Positions 1 to 10,938 of a DNA stretch of 64,000 nucleotides are shown here, piece after piece (position 1 is the stretch's first letter; each line of letters starts with the position of its first letter). The position numbers and the translations under genes are program-made. The DNA is taken from NCBI GenBank assembly GCA_027574665.1, contig CM050658.1, positions 22,394,317 through 22,458,316 of the forward strand, given 5' to 3'. Below the pieces are notes generated by a model that did not search any database, was not told where the DNA came from, and saw nothing but the letters and a program-made list of their open reading frames with translations. Source of the stretch: Rhynochetos jubatus. Taxonomy: Eukaryota > Chordata > Aves > Eurypygiformes > Rhynochetidae.

Positions 1-3000
1 GCCTCAAGGATTCTTTTTTTATCCTTAGCCATAAAACTGCACTTTGCCCACATGTTCTGGTAAACAACACGGCAATATCCCCTAAAGACAGTTTATATGT
101 AAACTTGCAGTTATAGAAGTATTTAAAAATAGAAATTCAGTCAGGACCCAGTCCTTCAGATCTTAATCCTGTCTAATCCTTTGGCAGGACCTTATTTTAA
201 GCAATTTGTTTCACAGTCATTCCAAATAATTGTTTTAATGTAAGTGGATTGTAAACAAACTGAGGTTTTCTTCGCACACTTGTGGAAGAGAACTCTTGCT
301 TCTGTTGTTAGGTAAGAGGGAGATTAATATACACCTGAGAGTGAGAGTGGCAATATTAAAAAATAACTGTTATTAAGGCCTGCCTTCAAAAGGGGGGCAG
401 ATTTTTAGACTGCAGACCTAACTCCCCTCTCTGAAAATCAGACGTTTTGCAGCAGACAGCCAAACATCTCATGGCCTTCACACTGACATCAAGACATTCT
501 AACATTCAGTCATTATTAACACATTAAAGTCCTGGCCAAGGTATCTGGCATGTATGGTTGCTTCCTCCTTCCAGGCATTATGCGTAACTTTAAGCATTAC
601 AGCAGTTTCAAGAAATAGCAATAATTCAGTGGACATTTATAAAAAAATAAATACAAAAAAACTTTGGATTTTAAGAACCACACAACCAGCAAGATTGTAT
701 TTTACTCATTCAGGAATAACAACTCATATTAGTTCAAAACCTTTCTCTCAATGAATTTAAAGCATTACTTATGTTCCAGTTAAATATATGTACATAAAAT
801 AATATGGTAAATTTTATAGAACCTTTCTGTGTTAATATTAAGCATTTCTACAATACTGTTGATATGGCCCAAGAGTAGGAAATCATTTGTTCATTTCTTA
901 GGAAACATTTGCTCTGGACTTCAATTATTATTGTTGGCTTTGGGATTATTTTAAATGGTTTTAGCTGTGAGGAAGCTTAGAGGAGACATCATCTGAAAAT
1001 CTCAGAAGAAGCGTTGCCAGCATTTGTGTTGCCAATACACAATGCCAGTGTCTCTTGCAAATGAATAAACAGAAGAATAATGTAAATGCTTTTGGGCTTC
1101 AACGAAATCTCATTATTAGAACAAACTAGTCTTTGTCAGCCTCGGTAAGAATTTCTATAGCACTTAACATATTTTGAAAATTCTCAGGCTTAGGTAGTAC
1201 CGTTTATAATGCCACTCATTCCCAACTAATGTGCAAGGTGAAAGATTACATGCCAGTGTCAGAATGAACATGGATGTTCTTTTTGATCCAGATGTCTCAT
1301 TACCCAATTTGAGTCTAATTCCTAGAAGCACTTGAATATCTGAAAGTAGGAAGGAAGAAAAGAAGGAAACTGCTCTTTGTCTATAAAGGAGACAGTGTTC
1401 AGTGTAGGTTGATGGATTGAGAGTTTTGTTTTCCCCACTATATCCCATCTACCTCAGCAGGGGTCCATACAATGCCAGGAAGGATCCATACAGTGCAGAT
1501 GCACTGGCTTTATGGTCGTTGGTCTGGTCCCTATGTCACCCCTACAGCTAACAAAATTCTTTCACCTTGTAAATATTTGCAGAATCAGGTCTTATTACAG
1601 TTTATCTTCCCTTCAAGTACACAAGCTGGATAACTAGAAAAAATAATTCAAGGCAACAGCCTACAGCAGAATGCCCAGCTGAAGAGATGGGAATCAACCT
1701 CTCTAACCAAAATAGCCCTGCCTCCCAACAGCAGAGCTCTCTTTCTAGTCCTTCTGCTAGAGATTGGACAGGCGTGAAGAAAGCTAACCATTAGCACGTA
1801 CAATTTGCCCCTGACAGTAAGAGTCTTCCAGCATTCTTTGACTCTGTTGAACCTTTTCAGTCTCGTCCCATTTACCTGCAAGAGAGAAGGAACCTCAGAA
1901 GCCAGAGATACTGGAAGGTGCACTTCTGGAAGTACTAAAAAACCCCCATAAAACTCACTGATCCTTCTGCAGTATGCAAAACCCACAAAGATCCCTTACC
2001 AATGATCCTTTCCTCTTCACCCACCACCACCTTGTCTCTTACCACCACAGCTTATTATTGTGTCTAGTGCATGATTTGCCTACACTAGTGAGAAATCTCG
2101 TGTGAGATTTGGCATCTGGACAGCTTTTCACAGACTGAAAGTTAGTACAAAGACAACTCACTGGGTCAGATAGGACATCCATACAGCATATTACTGCTAA
2201 TGTAGTCTAACTGCTTTATCCCTGACCGCCTCCTATTAATTATTAATAGTATTGTTTGCCTTGTAGGCCTCAGTCACTCGTGATCATCCATACCTATGAG
2301 AAACACCAGAATGCAGGGCTGCAGGTGACATGCCTTCACCTTTTTCCAAATAGCCTTGACGCATATTGAAAAAGGATCACAGTTTCTCAGAAGGGAATTA
2401 AATCCTTTCATCGTTGAAATAAGAATGTCCCGTGACATTATGAATAATAGCCGGGGTTATTACCTTATGCTTTTATTTCCCCCGAAACAAACACAGATGC
2501 ATCGAAAGGAGATACACTGTAGAAAAAACCAATATTGGGTAGGAATAACAAATACTTCTAGCCCACTGAAGTGAACTGAATGCAGTATTAGTTTTATCCA
2601 TCTGAGTAGCTGAATTAAATAATTGCTGAATACTATTAACTTGTGACATTTAGAATGGAAACATGCATATTTTTATTTGCCTCCCTGATTTCTCTTTACA
2701 ATTTCTAACATCTTTTTTTGCATCAGCTGCACGGCAGCCACACTACTTTTTTAAAAAGCGTATCAATAACAACCAGGTCTTATTTAAAATTTCTCATTAA
2801 TCAGCCTTCCGTAGCAGAAATTCGATAGCTAGGAAACTCAAGTTTTAGTTTGTATTTCCATGTTGTAATTTCAGATGATGAACATGGCCTGAGCCACAAA
2901 AACACATGAGAAGATCTTCAGAAATGCAGCTTAGCCAGAAGCACAGTTACTTCAGATTTTCGGTAGACCACTGACTAGCCTAAACCCCCTCATTTTCCAT

Positions 3001-3301
3001 ATCTGCTGTGTGCTTCCCACAGGAGTCATGTTCCCCAGAGAGTGTATGCTATCATGCTGAACCTGTATGTCGCTGGGAGATTGGAAAGGGATGACATCAT
3101 AAAGTTGGTGCTCTCTTGCTCTGCTGACCCATATCCTGCACTCAGGCTTTTTTTCTGATAAAACATACACCATTTCTACAGATCTTGCTTGACTCCTGTT
3201 AAAAACAATTGAGTAAATAGATGACCTGACATTCTACAGAGATGTGGAGCAAGTTTTCTTTGGTACCATATCAAAAGCTGATGCATTGTTTTATTTCCCA
3301 G
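1..3301 (+). other. SYN2: SYN2 intron, 3' part
   Basis: This is non-coding sequence upstream of the first visible SYN2 exon. It ends in a good acceptor (a T-rich stretch, then TTTCCCAG) directly before 3302. The short open frames here do not resemble any protein I know. I looked for the preceding synapsin C-domain exon and did not see it, so the intron probably starts outside the window. No interspersed repeat was recognised. Confidence 0.75.
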
Positions 3302-3451
3302 GTCATGGACAGCGCAATGCCTCTGATTGGTGAGCATCAGACTGAAGACAGGCAACATATAACTGATCTAGTCGTAAGCAAAATGAACCAAATGTTGTCC
3401 AAAACTCCCATACCGTCTCCTCAGAGACCCACTGCCACTCAGCAGCCTCAG
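3302..3451 (+). CDS. SYN2: SYN2 exon: end of synapsin C domain and start of proline-rich region
   Basis: The exon encodes 50 residues in phase 0 at both ends. It starts VMDSAMPLIGEHQTEDRQ and ends TATQQPQ. The first ~33 residues are the end of the ATP-grasp-like synapsin C domain (compare the MDSSMPLIGEHQ segment of mammalian synapsin II). The last ~17 begin the variable proline-rich linker. The SPQRP motif near the end is a proline-directed (MAPK/Cdk-type) phosphorylation site in mammalian synapsin II. The acceptor is CCCAG at 3297-3301 and the donor is CAG|GTAGGA. Synapsins coat synaptic vesicles and tether the reserve pool to actin. The sequence fits synapsin II better than I or III because of MPLIGEHQ and the later IIb-type tail. 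The upstream exons are not in the window, so the gene is partial here. Confidence 0.95.
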
Positions 3452-4144
3452 GTAGGAAACTTGTGGTTGTAACACAGAGAATTTTATTTTATAATTTTAA
3501 GCTCAATGTTTTCCTCAAAGAATTTGGCTGAAAAACTATGCGGTCATACCCTGAACTACAGGAATTCAAGAACTTATCAACGTGTTTTATACGTTTTCAT
3601 ATTTAAATGAGATTATCTCCAGATATAATTGAGTAGCCCAAGGGCTGGTGTGGTTCTACCAGTAAACTGACAACCGTGGATTCAGTGAATTACCAGGCTT
3701 TGTGTTGTTTCCTTTCAGTTACATCTGTATAAAAATAGCATGAAAATACTAAGCGCTTACATCAGTGATCTTTGCCCTGTGTCAGAAACAGTGCTAAGAC
3801 AACAGTTCTTGTTGGTTTTGTGAGAAATTAATTACGTGCTATTTTTTTTATGTGCTGCAATTCACGAAAATCCCTTTCAAATCTAGAAAACTCCTGAAAT
3901 GTGTTCAGCCTACTACAAAACTTGTGTCAAAGGTTGCAAGTGAGTGTGTTTCACTTATTTTATCTTACATGGTCTGATAGTCAAAGTGTGGGGGTGCAGA
4001 CTTCTGCCCCCAGCCTCCCTACCTTTCAGACTATGGAAATCAACTTAGTATTTCCATTTCCATGCTTACAAAATGTGCAGTTGATCTTACTGATCCTTTA
4101 AATAGCTTCCAAGTGTGGGGTATCTTTGTAAAAGGCTTTAAGAA

Positions 4145-5185
4145 CATAAACGTTTTGCCTCTAAATTGGAGAGATAGGGATTTGAAGGGTGGACTATCAG
4201 ATGGATAAGAAATTGGCCAGATGGCTGTATTCAGAGTTAGGGTCAACAGCTCAATGTTCAAAATGAAACCAGTAACAAGTGGTGTCCCTCAAGGTTCTGT
4301 ACTGATACTGTTTAATATCTTCAGCAAGGGCATGGAGAGTGGGACGGAGTGCACCCTCAGCAAGCCTGCGGATGACACCAAGCTGAGTGTGGTCAATATG
4401 CTGGAGAGAAGGAATGCCATCCAGAGCGACCTGGATGCCAGGGTCCTGCACTTGGGTCACGGCAGTCCCCCAGTATCAGTACAGACTGGGTGATGAATTG
4501 ACTGAGAGCAGCTTTGCAGAGAGGACTCGGGGTTCCTAGTGGATGAAAAATTGAATAGGAGCTGGCAGTGTGCACTTGCAGCCCAGAAAGCCAGCCACAT
4601 TCTGGCCAGTTGAGAGAGGCTGTTCTTCCCCCCTACTTCACTCCCCTGAGACCTTATCTGGAGTATTGCATTCAGTTCTGGCATCCTCAGTACAAGACAG
4701 ACATCGACCTGTTAGTGCAGCTCCAGAGGAGGCCACGAAGATGCTCAGAGGGCTGGAGCCCCTCTGCTATGGAGAAAGGCCGAGAAAGTTGAACTTGTTC
4801 AGCCTGAAGAAGAGAAGGTTCCAGGGAGATCTTATTGTGACCTTTCAATGTTTGAGGGGCTTATAAGAAAGATTGAGAAAGACTTTTTACCAAGGCCTGC
4901 AGTGACAGGACAAGGGGTAACAGGTTTAAACGGAAGGAGGGTATATTTAGATTGGATATAAAGAAGAAAATCTTTACAGAGAAGGTGGGGAGGCACTGGG
5001 ACAGGTTGCCCAGAGAAGCTGTGGCTGCCCCATCCCTGGAAGTGTCCAAGGCCAGGCTGGATGAGGCCTGGAGCAAGCTGGGCTAGTGGAGGGTGTCCCT
5101 GCCCATGGCAGGGCGTTGGAACTGGATGATCTTTAAAAGGTCTGGTCTAACCCAAAGCATTACACAATTCTATGATTCTTTGAAA
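4145..5185 (+). mobile_element. CR1 LINE, 5'-truncated, + strand
   Basis: About 1 kb of a chicken-repeat-1 type non-LTR retrotransposon. The middle of the reverse transcriptase is readable around 4221-4493 (SGVPQGSVL, then FNIF, then ADDTKLS), although the catalytic YADD-type motif is altered to PADD and the frame shifts soon after. The downstream part (about 4600-5100) is the conserved CR1 3' region, including GGACAGGTTGCCCAGAGAAG at 4999-5018. The copy ends with the CR1 tail ATTCTATGATTC near 5168. It lies in sense orientation in a SYN2 intron and is a dead fossil copy. The left edge is approximate. Confidence 0.93.
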
Positions 5186-6538
5186 AGTCCTATATAAATG
5201 CTAAAGAGCATCTTTGATGTCTTCCTAGCTGGGTAGCAGGTCTGATGAAGAGCACCATTATCAGCGACAAGGTTCATGTACTTCTAAAAGAAGTACATAT
5301 AGCTATACTGAAGGAATAAACCATGACAATACATTAAGGACTGTATTGCTGCGCTGTACCAGCACAGCTCCATGGTAATCAGTTAAGCAACAGAGTAAGT
5401 CAAAGTGTAATACAGGAATTACCAAGCCTAAATCAAGAATCTATTTTTACTCCCAGTAGGCTCCACACCAGGTAAACAATTTGAAAACAATTTTGTGGCA
5501 TACCTCAGACAGACTAGTTCTTGAGGGAGAATGACTAATTTGTTCTTCAAATATATCATCATGCTTTAAGTTATAAAAATACACCATCCCACATAAAAAA
5601 GTGGTGTGGCTTCTATTTATATTACAGCCATTCGAAACTAAGCACAAAATTGTTTCAACCACGGAACCACATACAATGGAGAAGTTTCCATCCAACTTCA
5701 CTCAAGTCCATTGTAAAAGGCACTGAAAAAGAAAGAAAAGAATGGGGAAAAAAACCACCGTATGCCAAAATATAGTTTCTTTTAGGATTGGTAAATTAAC
5801 CACATATTAAAATGAAGCAAAGAGTCAAATTTAGAGTAGCCCAGAGAATACACATCAACGTAAATAAAAATTTAAAATAGTAACAGACGTTATTGTAACA
5901 TTCACAGTCATTTAGAGCATTTCATATTTCACATTTTGGGGAAAAAAATGTAAGGTCTTGGGTAGGCATGCTTCCTTGGATTGTAAAGAAGACAAGGGCA
6001 GATAAATGTTTATCATTACTGGTGTCATACAAAGAAACTGGTTATCTGTTGTGTGTAAATAAAGTTTTCACTCATTTCCAAAGAAAACTGCCTACATAAG
6101 TCCAGAATGAAAACAGGACACAAGGAACATTTTACGAAAGTTCCTAAATTCCTCAGTCATTGCTGTCACTCATCATGTCCATGAAAAGAGGTTTTTTCTC
6201 TCTTAAACAAAAAAGCTTTGGATGAATCCAAAGATAATATTTGCTGGCTAGCTGCTGAACTTCTAGTAGATTTCTACTCAGTTCAGGTTACTGAAGAACT
6301 CAGCCTTTGCTAACAGGACGTTATTCAACATTAATCTTCCTTTCCTTATTCTATCCTGAAATTATGGAATGCAGTTGACCAAAGCCCCTCCAGAATATTT
6401 ATGATGTGTGTTTGTTTTCCTCTCAGTTAATCAGACTGCTACCTTAAAATTTTCCTTGTCACAATATGCACCAGTTTAGGACAGGAAAAGGGGATCTGAA
6501 TTTCTACAGAAGATGCTATTTGCCTTACTCTTCCCAGA

Positions 6539-6620
6539 TTCCTGCCCATGGCAGGGGGTTGGAACTAGATGGCCTTTAAGGTCCCTTCCAACCCAAACCA
6601 TTCTATGACTCTATGAAAAT
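6539..6620 (+). mobile_element. CR1 LINE 3' tail fragment, + strand
   Basis: About 80 bp matching the extreme 3' end of CR1. It contains CCTGCCCATGGCAGGGGGTT, then GGCCTTTAAGGTCCCTTCCA, and ends in an ATTCTATGACTCTATGA tail. It is a severely 5'-truncated insertion, which is typical of this family. It has the same orientation as the larger CR1 1.4 kb upstream but is separated from it by unrelated intron sequence, so it is a separate insertion. Confidence 0.92.
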
Positions 6621-9600
6621 CATGAAACAGATCTATAGTATTTAAAACAGATATCTCCTCACGTGTAGTTAACTTTTAGCTAGGTTGTTTTCCTAAGACT
6701 AAATCAGTCTGTTAAAACAAGCTGTCCCTTTTATCTTTGAACAGCCTTCTCCTTCTCTGATCTGAGAAATTATTTCCTAATCTGGAGAAATACAGTCCAT
6801 TCATTGGCGGGACAGGGGGATACTGCGTATTTCTGCAGGTCACATAAAATGCAAACCCAGCAATTTATCCCGTATGAGCTACGTGCATATGTATGTGTGG
6901 TCTTAGAAACCAAAGTAATATAAATATCAAAGAGTAATTTGTGTATTTTGCTACTGCTTTTAAAGGAAGAGCTTACAGTCAGTAGTACAACTATAGTTGT
7001 GCCGTGTTTTGCATTCCTTTATTATCTGCATGGGGTTTTAAAAATTACTTATTACCTGCCCACTGCTGTTGGGTGCATCGTACATGAAAGAATGCTTCGA
7101 TCTGTAAGTGCCCGCAATGGTCAGTACTAGTCCAATTAACTATCCGTCAGAAAACGAATCAATGATTAGGAAAATAAGTCTTTGTTTAGAGCTCTGCAGC
7201 CAAATCTTGGTGGAAGTGATTGGCCTAGCAATATGTTCTGAAGGCCAACAAAGTGCTCTGTCAGAGTGCCAGAAGGAGCAAATTCCAGAGGCAGGAACCT
7301 CACACAACTGTCCTGCCTATGTTGAAACCTCAGAGGTGCAGATCCTGTGATTCTTGGACACAGGAAAGCTGTAATCTGCGATAGCAGTTGTGTGGACAAT
7401 CTTTAAATATATATTCGGCATATTACCTATTTCTTTATGTATCTGTAAACACTTGCAGAGGTGCTGTAACAAGTTCTCCTGGTCCACAGAGTGGCAGAGA
7501 ATCTGTGAAGGGGAAAAGCTCTAGTTTGCAGCTCTGTGTGCTGCACCTCACGCCACCTGACTCGCTGCAGCCAACAAGCTGTGTCTCATGCCTTTCTCTT
7601 GTGGTCCCAGGCTGCAGGTTACTGCATGCATGATTGAACCATATCAGGTTAGAATGTATTCTCGATTACAGGATTCAAAGCTTGACAGTTTTGCTCTTAT
7701 CAGCTACTTTACAAATCTTCTCACTACAAAGAAAAGCAAGAGTCCCTGAACTCAGGCAAGTTTTATCTGATACAATTTCATAGGTCAAAAAAACCCTTTC
7801 CAAAAATAAAGTTGTTTTTATTTAATTTAAAAGCATGACGGCTTGTTTTACTCACAGCCATGATGAAAATATATCATAGAACCTTTTCTAGGAATATGAT
7901 TTTGATAGGAGTTTGCCATGAGACAAACCTGCTCTACTTGCAGGCAATAAAATGATGGAAATCTGCATTTCCAACTTTTGTAATCTCTTTGAATGCTTTG
8001 GACAGATCTTTTGAGAAGCCTCTTTCAAACCTTTCCTAAAAAACCACACCAGTAGGTTCATCTCAGCAGTGAAATGTCCTAGCTGGCGGAATCATTTATC
8101 TCTGTCTCCACCTGTTGATAGAAAAGATGACTGCTGCAACTTCTGCTGTCTGGATTTGCAAAACTCTGCAGGTGGTTGCTCAGTGCAGGCTATTTTATGC
8201 TTCCTTCTGTTGCAGCATTAGTTTATAAAACAGTAGTAGTAAAACAGCTATTCAAAGCTGCGTATCAAGTCATGATACGAACTGTGATGAACTGCATTCT
8301 GTGTAGAATATTACACTGTGCATGAGTATCACCATAAAATTCAAATGTCTGTGGTCATGTTAGCAGTTGAGGCTAAGGGAAATCATACTAGGAAAATGTT
8401 ATTTCAGTCCAGCTCTGGTGAGACCATGTTGCATTATCCACAAAAGAACAAGGAATTCATTACCCTTAATGGAAGGAAGAAATTTGTGCATCAGAGACAC
8501 AATGTCCATCATGACATAACATCACAAAGAGCACAGCATTCCCAGGTGTGGAATTCCTGGTTCGGTGCGATGTGAAAGAAAGGAGTAGCGCAACAATAAT
8601 AAAGCAATATTATTTAATATCGGAGTAAACAGGTCAGTACTTTAATTATTTTCAGACTAGAACAGCAGAAGCTGAAGTGCTTCATTTCTCAACACCCTTT
8701 TCTAAAATGTTTTGATACCTTCTTCACTCTGCACCCACAGGGAAGTTCAGTGCAATTACATTAACATCAGTAGAGACTGGGGTCAAGGAGCCCTTACCTA
8801 TCCAGCTATTCAGAGGTCTGGTATAATTTAGTTCTGTTTTTCCTATTTTTCTCTTTATCTTATTCATTCTTCATTCCCTGAGCCCATATATAATTTGACC
8901 AGAGCCAAGCAGTTTTCTCCAGTTTTATTTCCCTATGTTCAAAGAGAAAATTGAACCAAATATCGACGTAGTGTAAATAACAAAAAGTATTACCTCCTGA
9001 AAGAAAAGCAAACCCTTATCAAATTACTTATTCCTGGGCTCCTGTAAGAGTAGTCATAGTTCTATTACATTCCATCTGTCCTATTTGGGGTTCTTTTTTA
9101 AGCAAATTACTCAAGATGAGCAGCAATTTGTTTCAAATCACTGAAGCTTTTATGATGGTCAGACAGTTACTTGAATTGATCTTAACTGAAGGGAAATGCA
9201 CTTATTTGGGAGGGGGGTCCCACTATGGAGTTAGATGGAAATGTAGAATTCAGTATTGCTCTGCTTATTAGGAGAAGTGAACTTCTCTGAACCAAGTTTG
9301 AGGTGTGGGCCTTACCTCTAAATGACTTTCTGCTTTGCACAGTCTCACGCAAGTTCACCTGAAGTATAACCGGGACTTGCAGGCTTGCTACAGCTTTGTG
9401 TCACCCTGCAGACCCCTAACGCTGTCTACTTGCATTGGTCAGGCCACGCTCATACCACCAATTAACATCACCACCAGGAATTTTCTTTCTGTCACAGTGC
9501 CTCGGCAATTGCTTGCAGGAACATACTTTTCTCCCTCACGTATGGGAGGAGAGAGTTCCTAACAAACAAAGGGACTACTAAATCATTCTGCGTGAGTGAG

Positions 9601-10149
9601 GGTAAATACGGAGTTTCAGTATTAACATCTGAGAATCCTACTGAGCTGGTGGGAAGAAAATCTCTCCCTGGTGTAATTACACCTGCACGAACAGACAGGA
9701 GGAGTGCTTTAAGAACAGCTTGCCTTAAGAAGGTTGCTAAATGACCTCATGACACCTAAAACCATACACACTGTATTTCTTTTTCTTAGGAAGATATTCC
9801 AATAGGGGCTAGATGGCAGCTGAGGCACTGTATGACCGTAACGCTGCTGTACCCAGGGTTGTGGAATAAGCTCTGAGGGAAGCCCGGCTCCTGACCATAC
9901 TGGAGAGATTCGCCTGACGTTGCGCAGGACAGGGGAGCACAGAGGCCCTGGAAAAGCCTGGACGGGATTTTGCGCTATGGCTCTCTAATTGTTTACCTTT
10001 CCCAACTCTCACCTCAGGTTACTCTGTATAAACAGAGCAATACAGCTGGTAGATGAACACGCAGTACAGCTGTGTGGGTATTAACTGAGCATCTCCGGTA
10101 GCCTACGTTAGCGATCCGTAAGGTTTTCTCTGCCCGGTGTCCCCGCTAA

Positions 10150-10535
10150 GCAGGCTTTTCCTGTCGAAATGCTCATTTCGCTCTTGTGGTGGCGTAAGGG
10201 AAGACGAGCCAGGCACCACCAAGCCGCCTTCCGAAAGCCGGTGGCAGAGAGTGTAAACCACCGCTCTCACAACGCGTGGGGGGCAGTTTAACACGCCGCC
10301 GGGCCGCGGGTACCGCCCGCAGCACAGCTCGCCCCGCTCGCAGGCGCCCCGCAGCCCCCGGCCGCCTCCCGGGACGGAGCCTCGGCCGCCGGGGGCGCAG
10401 CGACATCTGGCGGCGGCGGGCGGGCTGTGGGGCCGCGGGGGCGGGCCGCGGGGCCGCGGGGGCGGGCCGCGGGGCCGCGGGGGCGGGCCGTGGGGCCGCG
10501 GGGGCGGGCCCGGAGCCGGCAGCCCCGCACCTGTT
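10150..10535. promoter_or_regulatory. Intronic CpG island with GC boxes
   Basis: A sharp block of very high G+C and CpG inside AT-rich intron. The densest part (about 10270-10530) contains several GGGGGCGGGCC GC boxes, which are Sp1-type sites. CpG islands usually mark promoters that are unmethylated in the germline, so this could be an internal SYN2 promoter, an antisense or lncRNA promoter, or an enhancer. No TATA box is obvious. The overlapping open frames on both strands come from GC-rich sequence lacking stop codons, and their low-complexity Pro/Arg/Gly/Ala content does not suggest a protein. Function is inference; composition is directly visible. Confidence 0.75.
10421..10513 (+). repeat. 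21-bp GC-rich tandem repeat (4 copies plus partial)
   Basis: Four tandem 21-bp units occupy 10421-10441, 10442-10462, 10463-10483 and 10484-10504, followed by a 9-bp partial copy. Units 2 and 3 are identical; units 1 and 4 differ by one or two transitions at CpG positions. Each unit junction forms GGGGGCGGGCC, a GC box. The G-runs could also form G-quadruplexes on the + strand. Confidence 0.95.
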
Positions 10536-10900
10536 GCATTCATTTTCGGCAGTTTCATCTGGAATATATTGTAGTGGGCTGCCTTCATGCGTATGAGCGC
10601 GTCTGTTTACGCACACAGCGTTTCGCTGTGTGTATTTGGAAGAGCAGGTGCTTACTTTAACCAAAGGGGTGGGGTTTTTTACCTTTTATTTATTTTAATT
10701 TCGTGAAAATATAAGAAAAACCGCTGTAACGCTTTTAGATCCTGATATAAAAGCGTGGCGTTAAGAAAAGCAGAAGCAAAGAACCGTGTGGGCCCTGAGC
10801 TCCCCACAGCCTGGTAGAAGGCGAGGGTCGAGGCACCCTTCATTCCCGCAGCGTTTCCGATAGTCACGTTAGTTTAGCGCAGTGGCGGTGAAACGGCAGC

Positions 10901-10938
10901 GGGTATTTTATTCTACACCGGGTATTTCATTCTACACC
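10901..10938 (+). repeat. 19-bp tandem duplication
   Basis: GGGTATTTTATTCTACACC (10901-10919) is followed at once by a second copy at 10920-10938 with one T-to-C change. It is a simple local duplication about 400 bp downstream of the intronic CpG island. Confidence 0.95.

Noticed and set aside
1..3301. Search for the preceding SYN2 C-domain exon
   Set aside because: I scanned for the segment expected before MDSAMPLIGEHQ and found no matching frame with splice sites, so the exon is taken to lie outside the window.
10103..10664. Overlapping Pro/Arg/Ala/Gly-rich open frames on both strands at the intronic CpG island
   Set aside because: GC-rich repeats lack stop codons, so all frames stay open. 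The translations are only the tandem repeat in different frames.
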